DNA of 63,897 nt, taken from positions 1 through 63,897 of the forward strand of contig JASMMK010000017.1 in assembly GCA_030748215.1 (NCBI GenBank), given 5' to 3'. The stretch is from Candidatus Scalindua sp. Its GTDB lineage: Bacteria; Planctomycetota; Brocadiia; Brocadiales; Scalinduaceae. Under the pieces are notes generated by a model. That model did not search any database. It worked only from the letters and a program-made list of their open reading frames with translations, and was not told the origin of the DNA. Both the position numbers and the translations under genes were made by a program. How positions within the stretch are numbered: position 1 is the first letter of the stretch; every line of letters starts with the position of its first letter. This document shows, piece by piece, positions 47,732-57,733 of this stretch.

Positions 47732-48738
47732 TTATTTAACAGACGGAAATGAATACAACGTATCGGCAGATCTGCGTTTCCTGCGTGGATCTTTTGGCCC
47801 CAGAAAGTAAATAAATTCCCTTAACAACTTCTCGCCAAAACACCCGGGCATGTTATTTTTCATCTCTGCCAGTACAGCAAAAGGCCTCATTGCTTCCGCA
47901 CACGTTCTCTTGGACGTCATCGCGTCATAAACGTCAATGATTCTGGCAATCCGCCCGAACAAGTGAATCTCTTCTCCCTTAATCCCATAAGGGTATCCAG
48001 ATCCATCATAGTTTTCGTGATGCTGAATAACAATTTCCAGAGACAGCACGTTAACACTACTCCTGTGTTCCAGGATTTCCAAACCCGCTTTGGGATGCTT
48101 CTTCATCGCCGTAAACTCTTCGCCAGTAAGGTGACCGGGTTTGTTTACTACATTTAAAGGAATAGCCAACTTACCAATGTCATGCAACAACATACCAGAT
48201 CCAATACGGGCCAGCTCATCCTCTTTAAAAGAAAGATGTTTGCCAAAGAGCAACCCAAGCACTGACGTATTAACACAATGTGTATATATCTGGTAAGTAT
48301 GGGAACTAACACCAAGTAAACTGGAAAACGTGTTTTCGTCTCCAACAATATGGCTAATTGTATTAGTTACCCATCCAGAAATCCGTTCCATGTTCTTACC
48401 TGATTTCGGATCCTCCAAAAGATCGGTTACTACTTTTGTTGCAACCTGGTAAACTATGCCAGATTTCTCTTTAGTACTTTTATTTTTATCACTAAGAATT
48501 GTTTTGAGATTTTTTCCTGATACTCAATATATTTATCGACATCTTCTGTTGAGATACAAAGCCGGTCTGCATGTTTACTTATTAATTCTTCTCTTCTCTC
48601 TGAACTTAAATCTTCACCGCTACGACAATATAATACAATTTTAGAAGATTCACCTACACCTGATCTCAAAAAGAGATCAAACTCTACCTCTGTGCCTTCT
48701 AATAAAGCATCACCTGATATAGATGTATATTCACTCAT
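47732..48738 (-). CDS. HD-GYP domain phosphodiesterase, frameshifted at about 48510-48515
   Basis: Two reverse-strand frames join to one protein of about 335 residues that matches the HD-GYP protein at 38204-39217 end to end. The first frame (48454-48738) holds the N-terminal domain; adding one base to the run of six T (48510-48515) continues as KNLKTILSDKNKSTKEKSG into the HD-GYP domain, with LLHDIGKLAIP and HHENYDGSGYPYGI. The frame then runs to FLGPKDPRRKRR. A single missing base explains the split. Confidence 0.8.
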
Positions 48739-49158
48739 TGGAAAAACTCTGTTATTTGCAATTTATCAAAAGATCTCTTTTTACGGAACTGTTTATATTA
48801 TATCGGCACTTTCTTTCAAAACTTAACCTGGTTTTACGTACGACAATTCCCAGGCGTTCTGATTGTAGTAGTTAGTACCTGAAGAAAAGAAGTAAAAATT
48901 GTTACAAAAGAGGAGCTATATGACAAGTCCCTGACCATACAAACAATTTGACATAAGAGGATTATACCACAACACTCTAATGCAAAAAGGGAAAAATGGG
49001 GGAATATTACGACACCCGGATAAGGTTGATATTTTATCTAAGCTATAGTGAAACACAAAAAAATGCAGTGAATGCGTTGATGGTATAACGACAGGAGATC
49101 GTAAGCATGTGTTGATCAAACCTGAAATGTTTATAGATCATTAAAAAGATTCTTTATA
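48739..49158. other. Intergenic region
   Basis: 420 bases between the HD-GYP start and the FapA stop with no supported gene. A T/A-rich stretch and the phrase attcccaggcgttctg near 48846 are not repeated elsewhere as far as I can see. Confidence 0.35.
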
Positions 49159-50550
49159 TCAGTCAATGTCTGAAATATCCTTCCCCTCTAGTTTAATCCG
49201 TCCTTTAACTATCTTGGCCTCAACCTTCCCGACATACTCTTCCGTTACTGTTAACTTTTCTTCTCCAAGGCAAATAGTAGTTTTCGGATAGAGTGTATTT
49301 TCCACCACTACTACCTTTCCGGCTCTTTCCGCAACCCGTGAAGATATATCCTTCGACTCTTTAATTAGAGCTTGCAACTCTTGCTCCAACTCATAAACTT
49401 TTGTCTGTCCTTCTGTACATTCTTCCTGATCAAGAACGGAATCTGTCATGAATCTATCTATCACATTCTTAAGCTGTTCCAGCTCCTGCGTAAGTCTTTT
49501 GATCTTTATTTTCTTTAAATCCAGCTTACCTCTAACACTAAAGTCTTCACCTGCCACTAGCACGGTGGGTGTATATGATTTACTGCCAGCCTGTCCAACA
49601 TAGATACCTCGAAGAGCCACTATCTCACCACCTACTATACGGCCTTTTGGTATCACTACTGCACCGAGCGTATGCAATGTTGAATTGATAATCTCTCTCT
49701 CGACTACAATGTCTTTGTTAGCCTGAATATTTCCTCCGTCTATATACTTTGCATTAATACAACCCTCTACCACGACTTTTTGACCCTCTGACTGTCTTAT
49801 ACCGCCATGGACTACAAGATCCCCACCTGCCTGAATCTCTGCATTTTCTATGATACCACCGACCTCTATATTACCGGCAGTCTCAATCTTTGCGCCACCA
49901 AGCACATCCCTCTTGACTACAACTGCACCCGTATGCTGAATATTTCCAGTTGTAATATCAACATCTTCATCAATCGTGTACACCTCATCTACATAAAGAG
50001 TATCACTAACCAGGCGGACACGCCCACTTATTTCAGCATAGTAGGCATTTTTATTCAGGTCAAATCGTATATTTTCTCCAACCTTAGGGTAGTACTGTTC
50101 CGGCTTCTCAGCTGGAATTACATTTCCAAAGACGTCAAGTCCATCCTTTCCCTCCTTGACTGGAATTTGATGGCCCAGCAATTCACCCTTTTTTACGGAT
50201 TCACTTGATGCTTTTTCTCGATAGTCAACCTTGCCGGTTTCTTTGTCCGCTACAAAGCCATTGTTAAAAAAATCTCCGTCCCATTCAACGCGTCCATGAG
50301 TAGGAGGAACAGGCGACTCGCCTTTGATGCGAATAAAATCTACTAAATGGGGAATTACTGGCTCTATTTGCAGGAGTTGGTCTTTTAATTGTTTCTGGTC
50401 AGGTGGGTCTTTAACACCAAGTTCTTCGAGTTCCTTACTAATGCTATCTACCAACGTGTCAAGCTCAACGGCGGATAGATCGCTGTCCAGGAGAACTGCC
50501 GTACCATCTTCCGACACCCGTAAATTATATTCTTTTTGAGTTTCATCCAT
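49159..50550 (-). CDS. FapA-family (DUF342) protein
   Basis: 463 residues. A short N-terminal part leads into the polymerin-like beta-helix with repeats such as NIQHTGAVVVKRDVLGGAKIE, AEIQAGGDLVVHGGI and GGNIQANKDIVVE, ending in a coiled coil (about 345-420). This is the DUF342 layout known as FapA. It may bind DNA or envelope components; no flagellar gene is in the window. Confidence 0.85.
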   Translation of the reverse strand: MDETQKEYNLRVSEDGTAVLLDSDLSAVELDTLVDSISKELEELGVKDPPDQKQLKDQLLQIEPVIPHLVDFIRIKGESPVPPTHGRVEWDGDFFNNGFVADKETGKVDYREKASSESVKKGELLGHQIPVKEGKDGLDVFGNVIPAEKPEQYYPKVGENIRFDLNKNAYYAEISGRVRLVSDTLYVDEVYTIDEDVDITTGNIQHTGAVVVKRDVLGGAKIETAGNIEVGGIIENAEIQAGGDLVVHGGIRQSEGQKVVVEGCINAKYIDGGNIQANKDIVVEREIINSTLHTLGAVVIPKGRIVGGEIVALRGIYVGQAGSKSYTPTVLVAGEDFSVRGKLDLKKIKIKRLTQELEQLKNVIDRFMTDSVLDQEECTEGQTKVYELEQELQALIKESKDISSRVAERAGKVVVVENTLYPKTTICLGEEKLTVTEEYVGKVEAKIVKGRIKLEGKDISDID

Positions 50551-50746
50551 AACTGCATACTCAGTCAGAATTAAAAAGATATACCGCTATATTTTGATGC
50601 GGCGAAGACGTGAAACTATTATCCAGGGTAAAAAGCTAATTGCATTACTTACTGCAACCCCTGATGATTAAGTTTAATTACAACATGTTCTTAAGGTAAG
50701 GAATATAATTTGCCATCTAAGCTTATAATATAAAACAATCATAAAA

Positions 50747-51161
50747 ATGCAACCTTTTTTTCTATTGACTCATCTACTGCAAAACAGTTTCTCAATGGCA
50801 GAATATGAATCAACCAATGCCCTGGTAGTGAAGGCTATAGAGGATACATCACAGATCATTATGCAGGGAAACAGCTTTGCCGTAGATGCTAAAGAGGTCA
50901 GAAACCTTGCTAATAAAAAGTATGAGTGCAGCAAAAGAAACCAAAGAAAAAGTTGAAAATTGCATAGCCAAGCAGAGAAAACCCGATGATTCCAGCAATG
51001 GAATCAAATCCGAATCTAAAGGTTCACCTGAAACTGTCCTTGATAACAATGGTAATGGAAAGAGAAAAGGTGTACCGACAGAAGCAGTCTCAAATGAAAG
51101 TATCACCCCAATTGGTAAAAATAGGATTGCGGAACATGATGAAAGTTTTAAAGATTTTTAG
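50747..51161 (+). pseudogene. Remnant of a methyl-accepting chemotaxis protein
   Basis: The reading frames contain a worn MCP signalling core: GNSFAVDAKEVRNLANK (compare GxGFAVVADEVRKLAEKS), then in the next frame SAAKETKEKVENCI (compare AAKEIKELIE), and the end ITPIGKN...ESFKDF (compare typical DD.FKDF ends). The HAMP, receptor and half of the hairpin are gone, and a frame change lies in the run of five A at 50915-50919. It appears to be a fossil. A short functional protein is unlikely. Confidence 0.65.
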
Positions 51162-51194
51162 TTAGCACTACGGCTTAAATTATAATTTCAAATC

Positions 51195-53210
51195 TTAAGC
51201 ACGAAGGCTTACGCCAAGAGAATTGCCAAGGCTTGTAAGGATTTTTTCCTGCAGAATGTCTACTTCTTCGCTCTTCAGGGTTTTATCATCTGCTCTGAAT
51301 ATAACCCTGAAGGCGATACTCTTACTGCCCTTTTCGATCTGCTTGCCTCTGTATACATCAAAGAATTCAATGTTATCGACATAGTCTATCTTAAGGGACT
51401 CTATACACCCTTTTATCTCTGCCCATGTAACCTTCTCATCACTTACTACGGCAAAATCTCGCGACACTATGGGAAGTGATGGTATTTTTAGATACGAATC
51501 TTCAAGGTTTGTCTTATCTAACAGTACATTAAAATCAAGTTCCGCTACACAAGGCTTGCTTCTAAAATCATAATCACTAATTACTTCTCTACTTAATTCT
51601 CCAATAAACCCCAGGACTCTATCTCCAAGCCTCAGTTCTGCAGATTTTTCTGAACTGAACAGACCAAAATCAAAATGAACACTCTCAAGACTGTCTGCAA
51701 TATTAAGATGGCTGAGCATGGTTTCTATCGCACCTTTCAAGGCCAGATATCCATCCTCTCCGAGAATACATAAGCACTCCTTCTCTTCCGGCAGCTGGTC
51801 GTCCTCCTGAGGTAAATAGACTTTGGACAATTCATATATATCAGTTTTCTCTACACCATAGTTCTGATTATGCTTCTTCACCCTCAACAGATTATGTACG
51901 AGAGCCTTCCTCAGAAGATTCTCATCCTGCCGTATCGGATTGAGAATTTTCAAGCTGCCGGTCTCAGACCAGATGGTGCCATGTCGCTCCTGTGAATCAC
52001 CAACAATGCTGTCAGTGACAACTTCATTAAAACCCAGCCCGGAGATGACGTTCTTTGTTCTTTCAGTAATTTTGTCAAACCGGTTATCCTGTGTCAGCTT
52101 CACTCCTATACTACTTTTCACAGGTATTTTGTCGTATCCGTGTATCCTGGCAACCTCTTCTATCAGGTCTATTTCGCGATAAACATCTCCCCTGAAACTG
52201 GGAACATCCACACTGAACCCGTCTTCAGTTTCAGAATTTATTTTAAATTGTAAGTGTTCCAGAATATCCTTCGCCGCATTCTTTTCTATTTGAAGCCCCA
52301 ACAGGCTGTTCAACCTGGACATCTTCAATGAGACATTCATCTTATTGTCTTCCAAATAGTTTTGGTCTATTACCCCCTCCACAGCCTGGCCACCCGCTAT
52401 ATCCAATATCATCTTTGTCGCCCTCCTTGACGCCCAGTCAACGCACTCAGGATCTACGCGCCGTTCAAAGCGATAGGAAGAGTCTGACATCAGACTAAGT
52501 TTCCTGGAAACCCTCCTGACACTTCTCGGATCAAAAAACGCACTTTCCAGAAGAATGTTCCTTGTGGCATCAGAGACCTCTGTATCCTTCCCTCCCATCA
52601 CTCCCGCAATGGCTACCGGCCTCTGCGCGTCTGCAATCACCAGCATATCATCCGCAAGTACACACTTACTGCCGTCAATCGCCTCCATAGTTTCATCCTT
52701 CTTTGCCCTTCTGACAACAATCCTGCCCTCACTCAACCTGTCAAGATCAAAGGCGTGTAACGGCTGGCCACTCTCCATCAATACATAGTTTGTAATATCC
52801 ACGATATTGTTTACCGGGCGCAATCCAATACTGGATATTTTTTTCTGCATCCATTCTGGCGATGGGCCTATTTTCACATCTTTTATGATTCTTGCCGTAT
52901 ACCGCTGACACAATTCATTATCTTCTACAGCAACACTTGTTATATCATTTATATTTTCATCTGTTGTATCATAGCCCACATCCGGAATATCAAGCTTACC
53001 GCGTACAATAGTAGCTACTTCTCTGGCAACACCGATAAAGCCCAGGCAGTCAGGTCTGTTTGAAGTCACCTCAACCTCCAGACAAAAATCATCTTCTACA
53101 GGGTTTACGGTATCAACTACCAATCCCGCATTCGTCAAGCTTTCTGCCAATCCCTCCACAGAAAGATCGTATTTGCAATAATCCTTAAGCCAGTTGTAAC
53201 TGATTTTCAT
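51195..53210 (-). CDS. pheT: Phenylalanyl-tRNA synthetase beta subunit, short form
   Basis: 671 residues, roughly 120 less than in E. coli because the N-terminal EMAP-like tRNA-binding domain is missing: the first helix runs directly into EVEVTSNRPDCLGFIGVARE. The B3/B4 editing and B5 domains (RSVRRVSRKL..) and the C-terminal ferredoxin-fold anticodon-binding domain are present. It forms the heterotetramer with PheS. It begins four bases after pheS ends. Confidence 0.94.
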   Translation of the reverse strand: MKISYNWLKDYCKYDLSVEGLAESLTNAGLVVDTVNPVEDDFCLEVEVTSNRPDCLGFIGVAREVATIVRGKLDIPDVGYDTTDENINDITSVAVEDNELCQRYTARIIKDVKIGPSPEWMQKKISSIGLRPVNNIVDITNYVLMESGQPLHAFDLDRLSEGRIVVRRAKKDETMEAIDGSKCVLADDMLVIADAQRPVAIAGVMGGKDTEVSDATRNILLESAFFDPRSVRRVSRKLSLMSDSSYRFERRVDPECVDWASRRATKMILDIAGGQAVEGVIDQNYLEDNKMNVSLKMSRLNSLLGLQIEKNAAKDILEHLQFKINSETEDGFSVDVPSFRGDVYREIDLIEEVARIHGYDKIPVKSSIGVKLTQDNRFDKITERTKNVISGLGFNEVVTDSIVGDSQERHGTIWSETGSLKILNPIRQDENLLRKALVHNLLRVKKHNQNYGVEKTDIYELSKVYLPQEDDQLPEEKECLCILGEDGYLALKGAIETMLSHLNIADSLESVHFDFGLFSSEKSAELRLGDRVLGFIGELSREVISDYDFRSKPCVAELDFNVLLDKTNLEDSYLKIPSLPIVSRDFAVVSDEKVTWAEIKGCIESLKIDYVDNIEFFDVYRGKQIEKGSKSIAFRVIFRADDKTLKSEEVDILQEKILTSLGNSLGVSLRA

Positions 53211-53214
53211 AGTT

Positions 53215-54234
53215 TTAAAATTGCGACAAGAACCTCAAGTCATTTTCAAAGAAAAGCCTGATATTATCTATTCCATATTTCAGCATGGTAAGCCTCTCCA
53301 CGCCTATACCAAATGCAAACCCGGTATATTTTTCAGAATCGTAGCCAACGGTGTCAAACACATTTGGATCCACCATTCCCGCGCCTAACACCTCAACCCA
53401 GCCGCTTTGGGAGCACACACTACATCCTTTCCCTTTACAGAGGGAGCATGAAATGTCAATTTCTGCACTTGGCTCAGTGAAGGGGAAGAATGAAGGGCGG
53501 AATCTCATCTTTATATCCTGCCCGAAGTACGACTGGGCAAACAGAGTTAAAACGTATTTCAGGTCGCTGAAACTTACACCTTCATCCACCATCAGTCCTT
53601 CAATCTGATGAAACATGGAAGCATGGCGAGCATCAACTGTATCCGGACGAAAAACTTTTCCAGGAGCTATCATCCTTATTGGAGGTTTTGTTTTTTCCAT
53701 TACCCTTATCTGGACAGTGGAGGTCTGGCTTCTCAAGAGGCGCTTGTTACCCAGGTAGAATGTATCAAAATCTTCTCTGGAAGGGTGATCCGCGGGAATA
53801 TTCAGAGCATCAAAGTTGTAGTATTCGTGTTCTACCTCGGGCCCGTACTCTATATCGAAACACAGTTTCTTGAATATTTCTTTAATATCATCGATGGTTT
53901 GTGTAAGTGGGTGTTTGTGTCCATAGGGTTTGTGCTCACCAGGTATCGACAAATCAAACATCTTTTTAGAATCAGAGGCCTGTTCTTTACCGGCAAGCGT
54001 TCCTTTTGCATCTTCTATCCATTTACTGATTTCCTGCTTAAGCGCATTTGCGGACTTCCCGATAGATGATCTCTGCTCGGGAGGCAAACCTGGAATAGCC
54101 TTGATTATCTCAGTAATAACACCGCCTTTTCTTCCGAGATATCTGGTTTTTATAGTTTCAACTTCTTCCAGAGATTCAGCCTTTGCCAAATCGCCCTTTG
54201 CCTGGTTTTGTATTTCACTTAATCTTTCCTGCAT
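53215..54234 (-). CDS. pheS: Phenylalanyl-tRNA synthetase alpha subunit
   Basis: 339 residues with an N-terminal coiled coil and the catalytic domain: GHKHPLTQTIDDI, class II motif 2 RPDTVDARH and motif 3 GFAFGIGVERLTML. A small Cys cluster (CSLCKGKGCSVC) may bind zinc, seen in some lineages. Start ATG follows GGGGAG ten bases upstream inside a structured leader. Confidence 0.96.
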   Translation of the reverse strand: MQERLSEIQNQAKGDLAKAESLEEVETIKTRYLGRKGGVITEIIKAIPGLPPEQRSSIGKSANALKQEISKWIEDAKGTLAGKEQASDSKKMFDLSIPGEHKPYGHKHPLTQTIDDIKEIFKKLCFDIEYGPEVEHEYYNFDALNIPADHPSREDFDTFYLGNKRLLRSQTSTVQIRVMEKTKPPIRMIAPGKVFRPDTVDARHASMFHQIEGLMVDEGVSFSDLKYVLTLFAQSYFGQDIKMRFRPSFFPFTEPSAEIDISCSLCKGKGCSVCSQSGWVEVLGAGMVDPNVFDTVGYDSEKYTGFAFGIGVERLTMLKYGIDNIRLFFENDLRFLSQF

Positions 54235-54240
54235 AATAAA

Positions 54241-54330
54241 TCAGCTCCCCGTGGTTGCCAGTTCAGGTGGTCTTGCCCGCCTTGGAAACAGCTTGTCCGA
54301 GCGGGCCGAAAGGAAGGATATATAACACTA
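54241..54330 (-). promoter_or_regulatory. GC-rich structured leader before pheS
   Basis: This 90-base stretch is far richer in GC than its flanks. On the reverse strand GCCCGC-TCGG ... CCAAGGCGGGC forms a 10-pair stem with a loop holding gtttcc, then AAGACCACCTGAACTGGCAACCACGGGG ends at the pheS ribosome site. It likely controls pheS-pheT, but I cannot match it to a T-box or a named riboswitch. Confidence 0.5.
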
Positions 54331-54391
54331 TTTTCAAATTGCAGATTGGACACTGAGGATTGTTAGTCAAAAAACAATCCATAAAGAGTGG

Positions 54392-54425
54392 AAAAACCAG
54401 AACACATGTTACGCATTCTGGTTTT
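54392..54425 (-). terminator. Rho-independent terminator after rplT
   Basis: On the reverse strand AAAACCAGAA-(13-base loop)-TTCTGGTTTT is a perfect 10-pair stem starting at the rplT stop codon and followed by TTTT. It ends the thrS-infC-rpmI-rplT operon. Confidence 0.85.
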
Positions 54426-54777
54426 AAATATGTTGCTTTGACAACTCAACCAATTCATCAAAAGCGGCTGGATCATTTACTGCTGCTTCCGCTAACATCT
54501 TCCTGTCAACTACAACATTGGCTTTCATTAACCCGTTGATAAAACGACTATAATTAATCCCACGCATTTTAGCAGCTGCATTTATACGTATTATCCAAAG
54601 TTTTCTGAAGTTCCTCTTTTTACACTTTCTATCTCTATAGGCAAAAGCCATTGCCCTCACATATGTTTCACTGGCCTTTCTAAAGAGATTACCTCTACCA
54701 CCCCAATACCCTTTAGTTGCATTGAGTAGCCTTTTTCTGGCTTGTTTTCTTGCTGAACCTTTTCTTACTCTTGGCAT
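54424..54777 (-). CDS. rplT: Ribosomal protein L20
   Basis: 117 residues, normal length. KGYWGGRGNLFRKASETYVRA and the AKMRGINYSRFINGLMKA segment are standard. It binds 23S rRNA early in assembly and in other bacteria represses its own operon. It is last in the infC-rpmI-rplT set. Confidence 0.98.
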   Translation of the reverse strand: MPRVRKGSARKQARKRLLNATKGYWGGRGNLFRKASETYVRAMAFAYRDRKCKKRNFRKLWIIRINAAAKMRGINYSRFINGLMKANVVVDRKMLAEAAVNDPAAFDELVELSKQHI

Positions 54778-54814
54778 CTTTAAAACCTTTCTTGCGCTTA
54801 TTCTAAAATATATA

Positions 54815-55012
54815 CTATGCTTTTCCTAATGCACGTAACGATGACCTGGTAAATCCCTTTGACACAAGACTCGTTCTCTTGAGTGCCCTTTTACGATTAC
54901 CAGTTTTTCCTGACATTAAATGACCGGCAAAAGCCTTCTTTCTCTTAATCTTACCATTAGGAGAAACCCTAACCCTTTTTGCAAGTCCTTTATGTGACTT
55001 TAATTTTGGCAT
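54815..55012 (-). CDS. rpmI: Ribosomal protein L35
   Basis: 65 residues, highly basic. MPKLKSHKGLAKRVRVSPNGKIKRKKAFAGHLMSGKTGNRKR-type sequence is intact, ending RSLRALGKA. It lies between infC and rplT, in the usual order. Confidence 0.97.
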   Translation of the reverse strand: MPKLKSHKGLAKRVRVSPNGKIKRKKAFAGHLMSGKTGNRKRALKRTSLVSKGFTRSSLRALGKA

Positions 55013-55049
55013 TCCAATACTCCTTCGCTTTCTAACATTAACTTTGGTG

Positions 55050-55550
55050 TTATGCTTTTGGTGTCAAGATAATCCCCATACTTCTTCCTGTTGACTTTGC
55101 TTGTGATTCTACCTTTGCAATATCTTCCAAAGACCTAATAATTTCATCAAATATCTCTTTAGCCATATCCTTGTGTGCTTTCTCTCTCCCCCTGAACATC
55201 ATGTTAACCAGAACCCTATCTTTTCTCTCAATAAACTTTCTTGCATTTTTTATTTTTGTTTGAAGATCGTGTGCGCCAATTTTTGGCCTGACCCGAATTT
55301 CTTTTAACTGAACAGTACGACTTTTCTGATGTGATTTTTTGCTCAGCTTGTATTGATGCTTACCATAATCCAGAAGGCGACATACAGGGGGGTCAGTATC
55401 CGGCGAAACCTCAACCAGATCCAATCCTAATTCCATCGCCTTACTGAGGGCATCATGCTTTTTCATAATGCCTAATTGTTCTCCACCTTCACCAACAACT
55501 CTTACGGTCTTCGCATATATTCTTTCATTAATTCTCTGAAATTTCGAGAT
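55050..55550 (-). CDS. infC: Translation initiation factor IF-3, ATC start codon
   Basis: 166 residues, the normal IF-3 length when read from ATC at 55550. That codon has AAGGGGGG seven bases upstream and gives the standard N terminus SKFQRINERIYAKTVRVV. The first ATG (55466) would cut off the N-terminal domain. AUC/AUU starts on infC are a known autoregulatory device, as IF-3 rejects non-canonical starts. The core LVEVSPDTDPPVCRLLDYGK and the C-terminal domain (VNMMFRGREKAHKDMA) are intact. Confidence 0.9.
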   Translation of the reverse strand: MSKFQRINERIYAKTVRVVGEGGEQLGIMKKHDALSKAMELGLDLVEVSPDTDPPVCRLLDYGKHQYKLSKKSHQKSRTVQLKEIRVRPKIGAHDLQTKIKNARKFIERKDRVLVNMMFRGREKAHKDMAKEIFDEIIRSLEDIAKVESQAKSTGRSMGIILTPKA

Positions 55551-55634
55551 CTTTACACCCCCCTTAAAAAAATTACAGTTTTACATTAACGCAAGAATCC
55601 CAGACAATCACAAACTTCCACGCAAAACGAAATA

Positions 55635-57565
55635 CTAGGCTTTATCCTTAGCTTCCTTTTCAACACGCACAAGGAATTCTGATAAAGACAGAACCCCCTC
55701 ATCTCCATTCTTACGACTCCGAACCGACACTGTCTCTTCCTCCAACTCTCTATCGCCTATAATAAGCAGATAAGGGATTTTCTCCAAAGTGCCTTCTCTG
55801 ATCTTAAAGCCTGTCTTCTCATTCCTCAAATCACAGTCAGCTCGAATCCCTACCTCAGACAATCTATCCTTTATCTTCTTACTATATTCATCATGGGCGT
55901 CTGTTATTGGCAGAACCCTGACCTGTGTAGGAGCCAACCACAAAGGAAAATCACCGGCATAATGTTCCAGCAAGCACCCGACGAATCTCTCCATGGCGCC
56001 AAGCACAGTTCGATGGACCATTACCACCTTATGCTTCTTACCATCAGACGCAATATAATTAACATCAAACCTTACAGGCAAATTAAAATCCACCTGAATA
56101 GTTGGACCCTGCCAGCCCCTGCCCAAAGCATCCTTAATCTTTATATCAATTGCCGGCCCGTAGAATTTTGCCTCGCCTTCCTCCCTCGTATATTCCAGCT
56201 CTTTTTGTTCGAGGGCGTTCTTTAAAGCTTCTTCAGCAAGATCCCAATTTTCGTTCTCTCCTATATACTTTTCAGATTCCCCTTTGCCTCTGACCGCAAG
56301 TTCTATTTCGTATTCATTAAACCCGAAGCGCTCAAGCATGTATTGCGCCAGATCTATAATGCCAACTATTTCATCCTTTAACTGATCCGGCCTGCAAAAC
56401 ACATGGGCATCGTCCTGCGTAAAGCCACGAACCCTTAAAAGCCCATGCAAAACCCCTGATCTCTCGTATCTATAAACCGTGCCAAGCTCGCCCCACCTTT
56501 GTGGCAAATCACGATAACTACGCACTTTTGTCTGGTACATAAGAATCGCAAAAGGACAATTCATCGGCTTCAAGATGTACTCTTGCCCATCAACTTCTAT
56601 AGGGGAGAACATGCTCTCTCTATAAAAGTCCAAATGACCACTTGTTTTCCAAAGATCTATTTTAGCAATGTGAGGACTGTAAACTACTTCGTAACCACGT
56701 TTATAGTGCTCTTCTCGCCAAAACGTCTCGATAATACTTCTTATTCTTGCCCCTTTTGGATGCCAGAATACGAGACCGGGACCACCCTCTTCATGAAAGC
56801 TGTATAGGTCTAGCGCTGTACCAACTTTTCTATGATCACGTTTTTTAGCCTCTTCTAAAAGCTTTAGATGTACTCTTAAGTCTTTTTTATTCGTAAAAGC
56901 TGTTCCATATATCCTCTGAAGCATCGGGTTGGTTTCTTTCCCACGCCAGTATGCTCCTGCAACACTTAACAGCTTAAATGCCGTGATTTTTTTTGTGCTC
57001 TCCAGGTGTGGACCTCTGCACAGGTCAACAAAATCACCCTGCCGGTAAAAAGAGATTGTCTGATCTTCCAGTCCTTTAATCAACTCAATCTTGTAGTCCT
57101 GACCAGACTCTTCCATCCTTTTAATGGCAGCATCACTGGCCTCTTCAAAACGCTCAAAAGCCTCGTCAGACTCAATAACCCTCTTCATCTCCGCCTCTAT
57201 CTTCTCAAGGTCTTCTTCGGACAGTGTTGTTTCCAGATCAAAGTCATAATAGAAACCGTCCTTGATAGAGGGGCCAATCCCTAATTTAGCATCCGGATAC
57301 AAATTAGTAACTGCCTGAGCCATCACGTGCGCGGTACTGTGTCTGAGTATCTCAAGACCGTCATCAGAATCAGCCATCACAAGATCTCCAGTGTTGTATC
57401 CGCCTCAATCTGGCTATTAAGATCTACAAGCATGCTGTTAACTTTACCTACTATTGCCATACCGCGATTCATCCCAGCAATATCGCATGCTACATCCTTA
57501 ACAGTGACCTTGTCTTCATATTTTCTTTCAATACCGTCGGGCAGCGTAATTTTTACCATTTTCAC
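55635..57565 (-). CDS. thrS: Threonyl-tRNA synthetase, TGS domain split off by a frame change near 57380
   Basis: The catalytic part (55635-57380, 581 residues) has the editing HxxxH (RHSTAHVMAQ), class II motifs, zinc-site MNCPF and a C-terminal anticodon domain. The missing first 60 residues, the TGS domain, occur in the next frame (57377-57565, ITLPDGIERKYEDKVTVKDVA). Adding one base near 57381-57384 yields a 643-residue protein, the standard length. Two chains with an overlapping ATGA-type junction cannot be ruled out, but many other one-base splits in this window favour a missing base. Confidence 0.9.
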
Positions 57566-57660
57566 TCGTTATAGCAGAATTTCCACGTATTATGGGAAAC
57601 AATCAGTTTACCTGATTTTTCGCGTCATTTCAACAAATATTTTCCACTGTTAAAAACAAT

Positions 57661-57689
57661 TTGACATTAATATTTCCATAAACTATAAT
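57661..57689 (+). promoter_or_regulatory. Consensus sigma70-type promoter for prfB
   Basis: TTGACA (57661-57666), a 17-base spacer and TATAAT (57684-57689) match the consensus in all 12 positions. The prfB start is 45 bases beyond the -10. It probably drives prfB-glyA-gpsA. Confidence 0.85.
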
Positions 57690-57733
57690 TTCGACTCGAA
57701 ATCAGGAAACCATTTGGTAATAAGAGGTTGAAA

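Noticed and set aside
54241-54330. T-box riboswitch before pheS
   Set aside because: The conserved T-box sequence and large stem I are absent, so only an unnamed structured leader is claimed.
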